Notes: generated by a model not told the origin, from the sequence alone. Positions 9,885 through 19,569 are shown, counted from the stretch's first letter. The stretch is 64,000 nt of DNA from Geoalkalibacter subterraneus (GCF_000827125.1 NZ_CP010311.1:1488001-1552000), one strand, 5' to 3'. A program made the numbers and translations.

Positions 9885-10436
9885 ATGAATCAGGATGTTT
9901 TTATAGCTGGATTCGGGGGGCAGGGGGTTCTCATGCTGGGCAACCTCATGGCCTATGCCGCGATTCTCGAAGGGCGCAACGTGTCGTATTTCCCCGCCTA
10001 CGGGGTGGAAAAACGCGGAGGAGCCGCCACCTGCACGGTCGTGATCAGTGACGAGGAAGTAGGATCCCCGGTTGTCGGACGACCTCAGGGTGCAATTCTG
10101 CTTAACCCGCTTTCTGCAGAGAAATACCTGGAGCGGGTGCGTCCGGGCGGATTCTGCCTGGTCAATTCCTCCCTGGTGGAGGACGTCCCTGCGGTCGACC
10201 AGGTCGAGATCATCCAGATCCCCATGAACGATGTTGCGATGGAGCTTGGCGACGCACGGCTGGTCAACATGGTCGCTGCAGGCGCTTACCTGGAAAAAAC
10301 CGGCGTCGCCTGCCTTGAATCACTGGAGCAGGCGCTGCGTGATATACTACCGGAGCGTAATCACCGTTTGATCCCCCTCAATGTCAAAGCCATGCAGCGG
10401 GGTGCCGAGCATGTCCGCCGGGCAGCAGCGAGCTAA
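9885..10436 (+). CDS. korC: 2-oxoacid:ferredoxin oxidoreductase, gamma subunit
   Basis: The 183-residue subunit begins MNQDVFIAGFGGQGVLMLG, the glycine-rich signature of the gamma domain, and carries AYGVEKRGGAATCTVVIS, which is also characteristic. The ATG lies 4 bases after the korB stop; the longer upstream reading overlaps korB and was not used. It completes a delta-alpha-beta-gamma operon. In an anaerobe this would feed reduced ferredoxin to respiration or drive reductive carboxylation. Confidence 0.92.
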   Translation: MNQDVFIAGFGGQGVLMLGNLMAYAAILEGRNVSYFPAYGVEKRGGAATCTVVISDEEVGSPVVGRPQGAILLNPLSAEKYLERVRPGGFCLVNSSLVEDVPAVDQVEIIQIPMNDVAMELGDARLVNMVAAGAYLEKTGVACLESLEQALRDILPERNHRLIPLNVKAMQRGAEHVRRAAAS

Positions 10437-10465
10437 AGTCCTGGACCTCGAATCGGATTGCCGTC

Positions 10466-10888
10466 ATGGGAAAACCCTCAATTGAATTCATCAAATTGAA
10501 GCGACCTGAAAAGGCGCTTCATCTGTGTGAGCTTGCGGCCGAGTTCCATGAACATGGGCAGCGGGTGCTGCTGACCGTCCATGACGACAACCAGGGTGTG
10601 ACGCTGGACCGTTTTCTGTGGACCTGGCGCAAGGGCGCTTTTGTGCCTCACTGTTTCGATAACGGCGCGGTCGACTGCTCCGATGAGCCGGTGGTGATCG
10701 TCACCGAGGAGCGAAACAGCAACGGTGCGCGTATCCTGATTATGGGCAAACCCTGTTCGGTGGGATTTCTCCGTCAGTTCGACCAGGTGATCGACTTTGC
10801 CGAGACCTACGAAGATGATCTTCTGCAGGCTTCGCGGCGTCGATTCGCCCAATACCGGGAGGCAGGTTTTGATCCGCGCATGCGCTGA
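10466..10888 (+). CDS. holC: DNA polymerase III chi subunit-like protein (HolC)
   Basis: A 140-residue protein whose layout matches HolC. It has an N-terminal LCELAAEFHEHGQRVLLTV segment, then LDRFLWTWRKGAFVPHCF, which corresponds to the chi motif LDxLLWTxxxxSFLPH. In the clamp loader, chi binds the SSB C-terminal tail and links it to the rest of the holoenzyme. It lies just after the oxidoreductase operon and overlaps the start of rsmE by 20 bases. The Shine-Dalgarno sequence is weak. The assignment rests on motif resemblance; a divergent family member is likely. Confidence 0.72.
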   Translation: MGKPSIEFIKLKRPEKALHLCELAAEFHEHGQRVLLTVHDDNQGVTLDRFLWTWRKGAFVPHCFDNGAVDCSDEPVVIVTEERNSNGARILIMGKPCSVGFLRQFDQVIDFAETYEDDLLQASRRRFAQYREAGFDPRMR

Positions 10889-11636
10889 AGGAAAAGAGGC
10901 GAGCAGCCGCATCGTCGTTGATGCAGAGCTGGTTCTGCAGAAGCCCTTTACGGTTGGCCCGGCTGCACGCGCTGCTTTGGGCCGTTGGCAGCCCCGGATT
11001 GCTGAAGCCTTTACCGTCACCGATCGTGGCGGACGTGAATTCCGCGCGCGGGTGGAGGAGTTGACCGACGATTCAGCCGTGCTGCTGCCGTTCGAATCTC
11101 TCCCGCGGCCGTCCGAGAGTCCGGTGGGGATCACCCTGTATCAGGCCCTGCCGCAGCGCGAACGTTTTGAACTGATCCTGCAGAAGGGCACCGAACTTGG
11201 CGTGCAGCGTTTCGTGCCCTATGTTTCGCAACATTCCATCGACCAGGCCGACTATGACGCCAAGCAGAAAAAATCCCATCGCTGGCCTCATGTTCTGCTT
11301 AAGGCGGCTAAACAGTGTCGCCGGGCCGTTATTCCCGAGTTGGGTGAAACCCGTTCCCTGGATGCGGCCATGTATGAAGCGCGCCAGGCTGACCTGCGAC
11401 TGTTTTTTTACGAGGGCGAGTCCTGCTGGTCGTTGCGTGATGCCATTGGCAGCGAAAAACCTTGCCGGGTGGCACTCTTCGTCGGCCCGGAAGGCGGTTT
11501 TGCCCCGGAGGAGGTGGATGATTTTCGTACTCTCGGTTTTCTGCCTGTCTCTCTCGGACCGCGCATTCTCCGAACGGAAACTGCTGCCATTGCCGGCACA
11601 GCGATCATTCAGCACGTCGTCGGTGACATCGACTGA
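10869..11636 (+). CDS. rsmE: 16S rRNA (uridine-1498 N3)-methyltransferase RsmE
   Basis: This is a SPOUT methyltransferase that modifies U1498 of 16S rRNA. The C-terminal knot signature is intact: FVGPEGGFAPEEVDDF and SLGPRILRTETAA. The mid-region motif ALPQRERFELILQKGTELG is typical. The start was set at TTG because GGGAGG at 10857-10862 lies 6 bases upstream. This gives 255 residues, in line with the family, and an overlap with the end of holC. A longer frame starting inside holC has no Shine-Dalgarno support. The N-terminal PUA-like domain is divergent. Confidence 0.88.
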   Translation: MIRACAEGKEASSRIVVDAELVLQKPFTVGPAARAALGRWQPRIAEAFTVTDRGGREFRARVEELTDDSAVLLPFESLPRPSESPVGITLYQALPQRERFELILQKGTELGVQRFVPYVSQHSIDQADYDAKQKKSHRWPHVLLKAAKQCRRAVIPELGETRSLDAAMYEARQADLRLFFYEGESCWSLRDAIGSEKPCRVALFVGPEGGFAPEEVDDFRTLGFLPVSLGPRILRTETAAIAGTAIIQHVVGDID

Positions 11637-11679
11637 ATCGCTCCGCGTTGCCCATCTTTCTTTTTCCCACGATTTATAA

Positions 11680-12456
11680 ATGATCTTTCAATTTGATAAT
11701 ATCTCTATTGTGCTTGTGGAACCCCAGGGCAGCCGCAACATTGGGTCGGTGTGCCGGGCCATGGCCAATTTCGGATTCAGTGACCTGAGGCTGGTCAACC
11801 CCCAGGTTGATCATTGCGCCCATGAGGCGCGGCAGATGGCGGTCAAGGCCGGCAGTCTTCTTGAGCAGGCGCGGGTGTTCGGCTCCCTGGAAGAGGCGCT
11901 GGCTGATTGTTCGCTGGCGCTGGGGACAACGCGCCGGTTCGGCAAATACCGCGAAGCGTTTCTGCACCCCGATCAGGCGGCGGAGTATTACCTGCCGCGC
12001 GCGCCCCATGGCCGCGTCGCCCTGGTTTTCGGACGGGAGGACCGTGGATTGCTGACCAGCGAGCTCGACCTGTGCCAGCGCTTTATTACGATCCCGACCA
12101 GCGACGACCTGCCTTCGATGAATCTGGCGCAGGCGGTTGCGGTCTGTCTTTACGACGCATCTCGGGTTGCGCACCGCCTGTCCCAGAACGGTGAAAAAGC
12201 GACCGGACGCAAGAGCCTCAGTTCCTCGCGCGTGCTCGAATCCATGTACGGTCACATGCGCCGCACCCTGCTCGATATCGACTATCTCAACCCTGATAAC
12301 CCCGATCATATTCTGCGGGCCTTTCGTCGCATCTTCGGGCGTGCCGGCCTCAATGATCGCGAGGTCCGCATTCTGCGCGGCCTCTGGAGCAGGATCGACT
12401 ACATTGAAGGGCAGAGACGTATTTTGGCCCGGCAGAATAAAGAAAAGGAGGACTGA
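11680..12456 (+). CDS. trmJ: tRNA/rRNA methyltransferase of the TrmJ (SpoU/SPOUT) family
   Basis: The 258-residue protein starts with IVLVEPQGSRNIGSVCRAM, which is motif 1 of TrmH/SpoU enzymes. It continues with LALGTTRRFGKYR, VFGREDRGLL (motif 2) and PSMNLAQAVAVCLYD (motif 3). TrmJ makes 2'-O-methyl nucleotides at position 32 of tRNA. The C-terminal extension after the knot matches TrmJ and not short TrmL. The stop overlaps the next ATG by one base in a TGATG arrangement. Confidence 0.88.
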   Translation: MIFQFDNISIVLVEPQGSRNIGSVCRAMANFGFSDLRLVNPQVDHCAHEARQMAVKAGSLLEQARVFGSLEEALADCSLALGTTRRFGKYREAFLHPDQAAEYYLPRAPHGRVALVFGREDRGLLTSELDLCQRFITIPTSDDLPSMNLAQAVAVCLYDASRVAHRLSQNGEKATGRKSLSSSRVLESMYGHMRRTLLDIDYLNPDNPDHILRAFRRIFGRAGLNDREVRILRGLWSRIDYIEGQRRILARQNKEKED

Positions 12457-12857
12457 TGGAAACATCCGATCCCTATTTTGAGCAGAGTCTGAACAACGGG
12501 TTGATCGTTGAAGTCCAGGACCTCACTCATCGCTATTACGGCGATTATCACAAGGTGACTCTGGATGTTACCCTGCGCGTGCCCCTGGTCGGCGGTCTGT
12601 TTTCCGACCAGGACCATCCCGGAGAAGCGTTGGAAAAAGCGCGCCGCATTCTTGGAGATGAGGCGCGCTCCGTACAGCGACTTGAACGCATGGGTGTCCC
12701 CAGCGATATGGTGGAGACGATTCGCACCCGGTTGTGGGAGAGCTACCAACGCAGCTCCTTTGGTTATTTTCAGCGCCCCGATTACCCTGCCAAGCTGGTG
12801 CGGCAACTTCTGGACAAGCGTAAAAAGACGCGCCCTTTCCTTCAGCCTGTCTCTTGA
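12456..12857 (+). CDS. Conserved protein of unknown function
   Basis: A 133-residue soluble protein with no signal peptide and no recognised motif. The first half (GLIVEVQDLTHRYYGDYHKVTL) looks like beta strands; the second half (EALEKARRILGDEARSVQRLE) is predicted helical and ends in a basic stretch DKRKKTRPF. It starts one base into the stop of the TrmJ-type gene behind AGGAGG, and its own stop overlaps the TTG of the RlmD-type gene. It is therefore translated together with RNA methyltransferases. A role linked to RNA modification is only a guess from position. Confidence 0.8.
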   Translation: METSDPYFEQSLNNGLIVEVQDLTHRYYGDYHKVTLDVTLRVPLVGGLFSDQDHPGEALEKARRILGDEARSVQRLERMGVPSDMVETIRTRLWESYQRSSFGYFQRPDYPAKLVRQLLDKRKKTRPFLQPVS

Positions 12858-14143
12858 GCGCGCCCTCCGAAATTTATATAGACGCTCTGGCGTACGGCGG
12901 TGCCGGTGTGGGGCGACTGGACGGCAAAGCGGTGTTCGTTCCGGGAGTTGTGCCGGGAGACTGGGTGTTGTTCCGCCCCCGGCGCGAGAAGAAGCGTTAC
13001 ATCGAAGGGGAGCTGGTCTTCATAGCCTCTGCGGCACCGAACCGCATCGACGCGTGCTGCGCCGTTTTCGGCAAGTGCGGCGGCTGCCATTGGCAGTGCC
13101 TGCCCTACGCTGAACAACTGCGGTGGAAAAAGAACCTGCTGCAGGATTTTCTCGTTCGGCAGGCCGGTGCGGACCCCAATGCAGAGCTGGCCATGCGGGC
13201 CGCTCCCAACCCCTGGCATTACCGCAGCCGCATTCAGATCAAATGCCGCCGCACGCCCCGCGGATTTGTCATGGGGTTTTATCGGGCGAACACTCATTTT
13301 GTGGTCGATATAGAAGAATGCCCCATTGCAGCCGAAGCTCTGAATGGCCTTCTTCCTCAGCTTCGTGGCTGCCTTGCAGACTGTCGGCACTCCGACCAGG
13401 TCCCCCAGATCGATCTGGCAATCGATGATGAAGGCGCGCGCGCCATCGTCGTTCATTTTATCGGTTCTGACCCGCAACCCGTAGTTGATGCTGTGCTTCC
13501 AATTTGCAAAGCAGAGTCCGTGGCCTTGTTTCTCCAGCAGGGGCGCAAGGAAACGTTGCGCCATATCCACGGTGACCCGGCGCTGCACATCCATCCGTTG
13601 AGAGAAGGCGAGCTGAAGCTGGCTTATCCCGTTGGCGGCTTCGCGCAGGTCAACCTGGATCAGAACCGGCAATTGGTAGCTGAACTGCTGGACTGCCTTG
13701 GCAATGTGCAGGGGCTGCGGATTCTTGATCTTTTCTGCGGCATGGGCAACCTGTCCCTGCCTCTGGTCGCCGCCGGCGCGGAAGTCACCGGTGTGGAGGA
13801 TTTCGCCCCGGCAATCGACTGGGCCCGGTCCAACGCTGCTGCCCATGGTCTCAATGCGCGTTTTGTTCACGCTCCTGCCGAGCGGATTCTTGCCTCGCAG
13901 CCCGATATCTCCTGGGATGTCGTTGTGCTGGATCCTCCCCGCCGGGGCGCCTACGATGTGGCGCGGGAACTGGTGCGGCGCGCTCCCGAGCGCATTGTGT
14001 ACGTATCCTGTGACCCCTCTACGCTGGCCCGGGATCTCAAGCCGCTGCTTCATAACGGTTACCGGCTTGAGCATGCTGTTGGTCTGGACCTTTTCCCGCA
14101 GACCTTTCACATCGAAAGTCTGGTCCTTCTCAAGCGCGTGTGA
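12854..14143 (+). CDS. rlmD: 23S rRNA (uracil-5-)-methyltransferase, RlmD/RumA type
   Basis: This SAM-dependent enzyme makes 5-methyluridine in RNA. The 429 residues show an N-terminal TRAM domain and an iron-sulphur binding cysteine set (CCAVFGKCGGCHWQ near residues 68-80, plus Cys in EECP near 155). The Rossmann methyltransferase domain has LDLFCGMGNLSLPL. Catalytic motifs are LDPPRRG and YVSCDPSTLARDL, which holds the nucleophilic Cys. The start is TTG overlapping the previous stop by 4 bases. TrmA-type enzymes lack the cluster, so RlmC/RlmD is the better class; the exact target uridine is not determined. Confidence 0.9.
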   Translation: MSAPSEIYIDALAYGGAGVGRLDGKAVFVPGVVPGDWVLFRPRREKKRYIEGELVFIASAAPNRIDACCAVFGKCGGCHWQCLPYAEQLRWKKNLLQDFLVRQAGADPNAELAMRAAPNPWHYRSRIQIKCRRTPRGFVMGFYRANTHFVVDIEECPIAAEALNGLLPQLRGCLADCRHSDQVPQIDLAIDDEGARAIVVHFIGSDPQPVVDAVLPICKAESVALFLQQGRKETLRHIHGDPALHIHPLREGELKLAYPVGGFAQVNLDQNRQLVAELLDCLGNVQGLRILDLFCGMGNLSLPLVAAGAEVTGVEDFAPAIDWARSNAAAHGLNARFVHAPAERILASQPDISWDVVVLDPPRRGAYDVARELVRRAPERIVYVSCDPSTLARDLKPLLHNGYRLEHAVGLDLFPQTFHIESLVLLKRV

Positions 14144-14165
14144 CCGGCTTTCGCGATATTTTCCC

Positions 14166-14194
14166 TTGCATTTTTGCCACTCGCATGTTAGTTA
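14166..14194 (+). promoter_or_regulatory. Candidate promoter of the rimP-nusA-infB operon
   Basis: TTGCAT at 14166-14171 and TAGTTA at 14189-14194 are separated by 17 bases. The predicted start near 14201 would give a leader of about 67 nucleotides before the rimP codon. That leader would contain the small hairpin CAGAT/ATCTG (14202-14214) and the terminator at 14223-14249. Confidence 0.5.
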
Positions 14195-14222
14195 ATCTCT
14201 TCAGATTTAATCTGTTCACTAG

Positions 14223-14249
14223 AAAGTGGGCTTCGCGCTCACTTTTTTT
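14223..14249 (+). terminator. Intrinsic terminator / probable attenuator in rimP leader
   Basis: A 9-bp stem, AAAGTGGGC paired with GCTCACTTT (one G-U pair), closes a TTCGC loop and runs into seven T residues. It sits only 19 bases before the rimP TTG start and downstream of a good promoter match. It could simply end readthrough from rlmD, or act as an attenuator of the operon. Bioinformatic rimP-leader motifs ending in such a terminator are known from gamma-proteobacteria. Confidence 0.8.
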
Positions 14250-14267
14250 ATTTGTTCGGAGTGTGTT

Positions 14268-14762
14268 TTGAGCGAAGGGTCCGTGCTGGAAAAAGTTCAA
14301 GCGGTCGCGAAGCCCGTTCTCGACGATCTCGGCTTCGAGCTGGTCGATGTGGAATTCAAGCGCGAAGGCCAGGGATGGGTTCTGCGCTTTTTTATCGATA
14401 AGCCCGGCGGCGTGACTCTCGATGACTGCGCCCTTTTCAGCCGCGAAGTCAGTATGCTTCTCGATGTTGAGGACTTCATCCACAGGGCCTACCACCTGGA
14501 GGTTTCGTCTCCCGGGATCGATCGGCCGCTCAAAACCCGTGAGGATTATCAGCGCTTTTGCGGAGAGCGCATAAAAGTCAAGACCTTTGAGAAGATGGAT
14601 CCGGATGGTCGGGGGAACGCCCGCAAGACGTTCACTGGAGACCTCATCGGTCTTGAAGATGACCGGATTCTGATTCAGCAGACGGATAAGAAAGGTGGGG
14701 TGGTTTCCATTGCTCTGGAGGCCGTCGCCAAAGCTCATCTCGATCCGGAATTCGATTTCTGA
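14268..14762 (+). CDS. rimP: Ribosome maturation factor RimP
   Basis: RimP assists 30S subunit maturation. The 164-residue protein contains PVLDDLGFELVDVEFKREG near the N-terminus and HLEVSSPGIDRPL, the family signature. An Sm-like C-terminal domain follows. The TTG start was chosen because GGAG at 14258-14261 stands 6 bases upstream; the longer open frame begins inside the terminator hairpin. It is first in the operon with nusA, rnpM, infB, ylxP, rbfA, nrnA and truB. The C-terminus is slightly longer than average. Confidence 0.93.
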   Translation: MSEGSVLEKVQAVAKPVLDDLGFELVDVEFKREGQGWVLRFFIDKPGGVTLDDCALFSREVSMLLDVEDFIHRAYHLEVSSPGIDRPLKTREDYQRFCGERIKVKTFEKMDPDGRGNARKTFTGDLIGLEDDRILIQQTDKKGGVVSIALEAVAKAHLDPEFDF

Positions 14763-14847
14763 ATCGGGTTTCGGTTGACGAAAGAATTTGAAAAGACAGG
14801 CCGGGTGCAGTCTGCCCTGCCGAGAAAGTTGCATAGGGAGATCAGAG

Positions 14848-16110
14848 TTGACCAATCTCAACCACATCATCGATCAGGTCGTTAAGGACAAAGGGATTGA
14901 CCGCGCCATTCTGGTGGAGGCGCTTGAGTCGGCCGTTTTGTCCGCCGCGAACAAGAAGTACCGCAACACCCGGGATCTTGAAGCGCACTTCAATGAAGAA
15001 GTCGGTGAGGTCGAATTGTTCGAGTTTGTCACCGTGGTCGAAGAGGTTCAGGATTCCTACAAAGAGATCGACCTGGAGGAAGCCCGCGAAATCGATCCGG
15101 ACGTTGAGGTCGGTGACTCTCTGGGGATGAAGCTTGAATCCGACGGGTTCAGCCGTATTGCCGCTCAGACTGCCAAGCAGGTGATCATCCAGAAGGTCCG
15201 CGAAGCCGAACGCGAGTGGATCTACAACGAGTTCAAGGATCGTCAGGGTGAGCTGGTCAATGGTATCGTGCGACGCTATGAGCGCGGCGACCTGATCGTC
15301 GACCTCGGCCGCGCCGAAGCCCTGCTGCCCCATCGCGAGCAGGTGCCCCGCGAAACCTATCGTCAGGGAGACCGGGTACGGGCCTACATCGCCGATGTGA
15401 AGCTCTCGCCCAAAGGGCCGCAGATCATTCTGTCGCGCACCCATCCTGGAATGGTGATAGAATTGTTCAAGGTCGAGGTGCCCGAAATCAGCGAAGGGCT
15501 GGTGGAGATCAAAGCCTGCGCCCGTGAACCCGGAAGTCGCGCGAAGATTGCCGTGGTCAGTCACGATCATGATGTCGATCCGGTCGGTGCCTGTGTCGGG
15601 ATGCGCGGTTCGCGCGTGCAGAATGTTGTGTCTGAACTGCGCGGCGAGAAAATTGACATCATCCCCTGGACTCCCGACATCGGCCGCTTTGCCTGTTCCG
15701 CCATTGCCCCGGCCGAAGTGGCCCGGGTTTATGTGGACAGCGAGGCTAAAGAACTCGAGATTATCGTGCCGGACGACCAGCTTTCGCTGGCAATCGGCAA
15801 AAAGGGCCAGAATGTGCGCCTTGCCGCTCGTCTGATCGGCTGGAAGATCGACATCAAGAGTGAAACGCGTGCCGCAGAGGCTGCAGAGGCCGCCGAATTG
15901 CAGGAACTCGATCCGGCCGAAGCTGAGATGGAAGCTGAGTCCGAGTTTACTGTGGATGCTCGACCCGAAACGGATGCGCCGCAGGCCGAAGAGGGGGAGT
16001 TTGCTGCTTCCGAGCAGGACGAAGAGGTCTCGGAAGAGGCCCCTGTCGTTGAGGGTGAACAACCGCCTGAAACTGATGACGAGCCGCAAGAGGACGCGGA
16101 AAAGCCCTGA
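14848..16110 (+). CDS. nusA: Transcription termination/antitermination factor NusA
   Basis: NusA binds RNA polymerase and controls pausing, termination and antitermination. The 420 residues comprise the N-terminal polymerase-binding domain, an S1 domain from about residue 134, two KH domains from about 200 to 345 ([13 protein letters not shown] and [17 protein letters not shown]), and an acidic C-terminal tail rich in Glu and Ala after residue 340. The start is TTG, with GGGAG at 14836-14840 placed 7 bases upstream; the upstream in-frame sequence is non-coding-like. The stop overlaps the next ATG by one base. Confidence 0.95.
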   Translation: MTNLNHIIDQVVKDKGIDRAILVEALESAVLSAANKKYRNTRDLEAHFNEEVGEVELFEFVTVVEEVQDSYKEIDLEEAREIDPDVEVGDSLGMKLESDGFSRIAAQTAKQVIIQKVREAEREWIYNEFKDRQGELVNGIVRRYERGDLIVDLGRAEALLPHREQVPRETYRQGDRVRAYIADVKLSPKGPQIILSRTHPGMVIELFKVEVPEISEGLVEIKACAREPGSRAKIAVVSHDHDVDPVGACVGMRGSRVQNVVSELRGEKIDIIPWTPDIGRFACSAIAPAEVARVYVDSEAKELEIIVPDDQLSLAIGKKGQNVRLAARLIGWKIDIKSETRAAEAAEAAELQELDPAEAEMEAESEFTVDARPETDAPQAEEGEFAASEQDEEVSEEAPVVEGEQPPETDDEPQEDAEKP

Positions 16111-16703
16111 TGGCCTCAGCGCACCAGCCGCTTCGAACCTGCCTCGGCTGTCGTGGGCAGAAAGACAAAGGCGTCCTTGTACGCTATGTGATGGGCCCCG
16201 ATGGTACTATTCATGTTGATTTGCGGAATAAGCTTCCAGGTCGGGGCGCATATACCTGCGTAGAGCGAGACTGTCTTTTGCAGGCTGTACGACGCGGTGG
16301 TTTCCAGCGCACCTTTCGCGGACGCTGCCTTCCGCCTGATGCCGAAGAGCTGCTGGGGGAGTTGACCCGGCAGCTTGCCGTCAGGGTGGATAATCTTATT
16401 GGTATGCTGCGCAAGGCCGGTCAGATTGTCGGCGGCGGAAACGGCGTGATGGCCGCGTTGGACAAAGGGGAGCCTCTGCAGATGGTTGTAGCTGCTACCG
16501 ATGTTTCGACGGGTATTCTTGAAAAAATAAGGCGTAAGGCGACGGCGCGTGACATTCCCGTTTTTCAATGGGGATCCAAGGCCGAACTCGGCCGACTGAC
16601 CGGCCGCGAGCAACGCAGCGTGTTGGGAATCAGGTCCTGCGCCTTGGCCAAGGCCCTGGATGATGGGCTAAAGCGATACGAGCAATTCGTAGGGGAGATT
16701 TAA
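16110..16703 (+). CDS. rnpM: RnpM (YlxR) fused to an L7Ae-like (YlxQ-type) domain
   Basis: The first 90 residues carry the YlxR/DUF448 signature [17 protein letters not shown] and [11 protein letters not shown]. This family binds RNase P RNA in Bacillus. From about residue 90 the protein continues as an L7Ae/L30e-type RNA-binding domain: [17 protein letters not shown] and [15 protein letters not shown]. In Firmicutes these are two adjacent genes, ylxR and ylxQ; here they form one 197-residue polypeptide. It overlaps nusA and infB by one base at each end, indicating tight coupling. Confidence 0.88.
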   Translation: MASAHQPLRTCLGCRGQKDKGVLVRYVMGPDGTIHVDLRNKLPGRGAYTCVERDCLLQAVRRGGFQRTFRGRCLPPDAEELLGELTRQLAVRVDNLIGMLRKAGQIVGGGNGVMAALDKGEPLQMVVAATDVSTGILEKIRRKATARDIPVFQWGSKAELGRLTGREQRSVLGIRSCALAKALDDGLKRYEQFVGEI

Positions 16704-19513
16704 TGGGAAAGACACGGGTTTTTGAACTGGCCAAAAAAATGGGACTCGAAAGCAAGGAACTGCTTGAGAAGCTCGCACAGGCGGGGGTGTCCGCTGCCAG
16801 TCACATGAGTGTGCTGGAGGATGAGGACATCAAGAAGCTGGAACAGGCTTCGACTTCCACCGTTGAAAAGGTCGAAGAGCAGCGGGTTAAGCCCGGCATT
16901 ATCCGCCGTCGCAAACGCGAAGTTCCTGCACCTGCGGCAGAGCAGGAAAAAGCCGCTGAAGAGCAGAAGGTGGAACAGCCCGAAGTTCCCGCTGCCGAAG
17001 CGCCGTCTGAGCCCGGCGTTCTCGAGAAGGCCAAAGCTGAACAACCCGTTGAGCCGCCGAAGGAAGCAGAGGCGGTTCCAAAGGATGAAGAAGTTCAGGC
17101 CCCGGCTGAAGGTTCCGTAGAGGAGAAAGCCGCTTCCGAAGGTGAAGAGGCCGCAGTGCCCTCCAAGAAAGAAGCGCCGCAGGAAGCCAGGACGGAAACT
17201 TCTGAAGAGAAGCCTGCAGAGACGGAAGCTTCCCAGGCTGATGAAACTCAAAAAAGCGAAGCAAAGAAACCTGCTGCGCGTGAAAAGAAACCCGATAAAG
17301 CGACCGCCTCGCGGGCAAAAGTGTTGGGACGTGTGGATCTGTCCACTCTGTCTGGCGCCCCTTCGCGCTCCGGTGCGCCAAGTCGGCCCGCTGAAAATAC
17401 CCGCCGGGATCGCCCCGCAAGAAGAGATTCCGCTCCCAGGACACCTCCCGCCGGCGCCGGTGATGATCGCCGAGGCGGCGGTGCGGCGGAACGCAGTCGC
17501 CCCAGCTTTACCCCGCCGGCGGCACCTGACGAAGTATTCCAGCCGAAAGAAGTGCGTGGCGGGAAAAAGAATAAAAAAGGAAAAGGCGGAGGGGGGCCTT
17601 CGGAAGATTCCGATCAGCGCCGTGGCCGCAAGGGTCGCAAGCTCGAGGTGTTTGAGCCTGAGCGCAGCGGCAAGATGCGTCGCCCCAAAAAGGGAGCCAG
17701 GCAGACCAAGAAGACCGAAGTCACCATCTCCAAGGCCATTAAGCGCGTGATCCGCATCAGCGATTCCATTACCGTCGGTGAGCTGGCCAAGCGTATGGGG
17801 ATCAAGGCCAATGAGTTGATCCGGGAGCTGATGAAGCAGGGGTCGATGGTGACCATCAACCATCCTCTCGATTTCGAGACCGCTGCTCTGCTTGCGTCTG
17901 AATACAACTACGAGGTGGAAAACGTCGCTTTTGACGAGGCTGCGATTCTGGAAGATTCTCCCGCAGTCAAGCCCGGCACAGAAGAAGACAAGCCGGAAGA
18001 TCTTGAATTGCGTCCGCCTGTCGTGACTGTCATGGGACACGTTGACCATGGCAAGACCAGCCTGCTCGACGCCATTCGCGCGGCCAAAGTCACAGAAGGC
18101 GAGGCCGGTGGCATCACTCAGCATATCGGTGCCTACCATGTCGAGCTTAACGGCCGCAAGATCAGCTTCCTTGACACCCCCGGCCATGAGGCTTTTACCG
18201 CCATGCGTGCCCGCGGCGCCAAGGCGACGGACATTGTCATTCTGGTGGTGGCGGCTGACGACGGCGTGATGCCGCAGACCAAGGAAGCGATCAACCATGC
18301 CAAGGCGGCCGGTGTGCCGATCGTGGTGGCGATTAACAAAATCGACAAGCCTGATGCCAACCCGGACCGCGTCAAGCAGGAATTGACTGAGTTTGAACTG
18401 ATCCCAGAAGAATGGGGCGGCGAGACCATATTTGCTGAAGTCAGCGCCAAGGAGCAGCTCAATATTGAGTCCCTGCTGGAAATGGTGCTGCTGCAGGCCG
18501 AAGTCATGGAACTTAAGGCCAATCCCAACAAACGTGGTCGCGGTATTATCGTCGAGGCCCGTCTGGACAAGGGGCGCGGCCCCGTGGCGACCGTGCTGGT
18601 ACAGGAAGGCACGTTGCACATCGGTGATCCCATTGTTTCCGGGGTCCATCACGGCCGCGTGCGCAGCATGGTCGATGATCGTGGCGAGCGCGTTGAAAAT
18701 GCCGGGCCGTCCATGCCGGTGGAAGTCACTGGTCTATCCGGCGTGCCCGATGCAGGCGATCTGCTCTATGCCGTTGAGGATGAGAAGAAAGCCAAGGATG
18801 TCGCTCTGCACCGTCAGCAGAAACTGCGCGAAGCCGAGCTGGCCAAGACCAGCAAAATCTCCCTGGATCAGCTGTACGCCAAGATCCAGGAGGGCGATGT
18901 CAAGGAACTCAAGGTGGTCATCAAGGCCGACGTCCAGGGTTCCGTCGAGGCCGTCAAAGACGCTCTGGTCAAACTTTCCACCGACGCCTGCCGCCTGGTG
19001 GTGATTCATACAGGCGTCGGCGGGATCAACGAGAGCGACATCAACCTGGCCAGCGCCTCTGATGCCGTGGTTCTCGGCTTCAACGTGCGCCCCGAGCCCA
19101 AGTCCTCGCAGTTGGCGGAAAGCGAAGGGGTGGATATCCGTCTATACAACATCATCTACGATGCGGTTTCGGATATTAAAAACGCTATGGAGGGACTGCT
19201 GGCTCCGACCCTCAAGGAGAAAGAACTCGGTCGCGCCGAAGTCCGCGAGACTTTCACAATCTCCCGCATCGGTACCATTGCCGGCTGTTATGTCCTTGAC
19301 GGCAAAATTCTTCGCAATGCCAAAGCACGACTTGTGCGTGACAGCGTTGTCGTATGGGAGGGCAACCTGTCCTCGCTTAAACGCTTCAAGGACGATACCA
19401 AAGAGGTTGCCACCGGCTACGAGTGCGGTATCTCCCTTGAGAATTACAACGACATCAAGGTCGGCGACATCATCGAGGCCTACGAAATAGTGGAAACTAA
19501 AACCCTGCTGTAA
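16703..19513 (+). CDS. infB: Translation initiation factor IF-2
   Basis: This GTPase delivers initiator tRNA to the 30S subunit. The 936 residues start with an IF2_N domain (about 1-50). A long linker rich in Glu, Ala, Pro and Lys, then Arg and Gly, extends to about residue 330; a second IF2_N domain lies at about 350-410. The G domain has [12 protein letters not shown] near residue 445, [15 protein letters not shown] and [10 protein letters not shown]. Domains II-IV follow. The ATG overlaps the previous TAA. The linker length suits large delta-proteobacterial IF-2 proteins. Confidence 0.97.
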   Translation: MGKTRVFELAKKMGLESKELLEKLAQAGVSAASHMSVLEDEDIKKLEQASTSTVEKVEEQRVKPGIIRRRKREVPAPAAEQEKAAEEQKVEQPEVPAAEAPSEPGVLEKAKAEQPVEPPKEAEAVPKDEEVQAPAEGSVEEKAASEGEEAAVPSKKEAPQEARTETSEEKPAETEASQADETQKSEAKKPAAREKKPDKATASRAKVLGRVDLSTLSGAPSRSGAPSRPAENTRRDRPARRDSAPRTPPAGAGDDRRGGGAAERSRPSFTPPAAPDEVFQPKEVRGGKKNKKGKGGGGPSEDSDQRRGRKGRKLEVFEPERSGKMRRPKKGARQTKKTEVTISKAIKRVIRISDSITVGELAKRMGIKANELIRELMKQGSMVTINHPLDFETAALLASEYNYEVENVAFDEAAILEDSPAVKPGTEEDKPEDLELRPPVVTVMGHVDHGKTSLLDAIRAAKVTEGEAGGITQHIGAYHVELNGRKISFLDTPGHEAFTAMRARGAKATDIVILVVAADDGVMPQTKEAINHAKAAGVPIVVAINKIDKPDANPDRVKQELTEFELIPEEWGGETIFAEVSAKEQLNIESLLEMVLLQAEVMELKANPNKRGRGIIVEARLDKGRGPVATVLVQEGTLHIGDPIVSGVHHGRVRSMVDDRGERVENAGPSMPVEVTGLSGVPDAGDLLYAVEDEKKAKDVALHRQQKLREAELAKTSKISLDQLYAKIQEGDVKELKVVIKADVQGSVEAVKDALVKLSTDACRLVVIHTGVGGINESDINLASASDAVVLGFNVRPEPKSSQLAESEGVDIRLYNIIYDAVSDIKNAMEGLLAPTLKEKELGRAEVRETFTISRIGTIAGCYVLDGKILRNAKARLVRDSVVVWEGNLSSLKRFKDDTKEVATGYECGISLENYNDIKVGDIIEAYEIVETKTLL

Positions 19514-19518
19514 TCGAT

Positions 19519-19548
19519 GCTCCCCTGCGCTGTAAAGTAAAGGGGAGC
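19519..19548 (+). other. Hairpin without U-tract between infB and ylxP
   Basis: GCTCCCCT pairs with AGGGGAGC over a 14-base loop, in the 56-base gap after infB. There is no T-run, so it is not a standard terminator. It may stabilise the upstream mRNA or be a processing site; function unknown. Confidence 0.5.
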
Positions 19549-19569
19549 TCAATTCATGGGGGAAAGATC

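Noticed and set aside
10797-10888. Apparent frameshift or fusion between holC and rsmE
   Set aside because: The TTG at 10869 with GGGAGG upstream explains a normal 20-base overlap; both proteins have expected lengths.
16700-18652. 650-codon open frame on the minus strand opposite infB
   Set aside because: Low-complexity Phe, Leu and Arg-rich translation is the mirror of the infB linker; not a gene.
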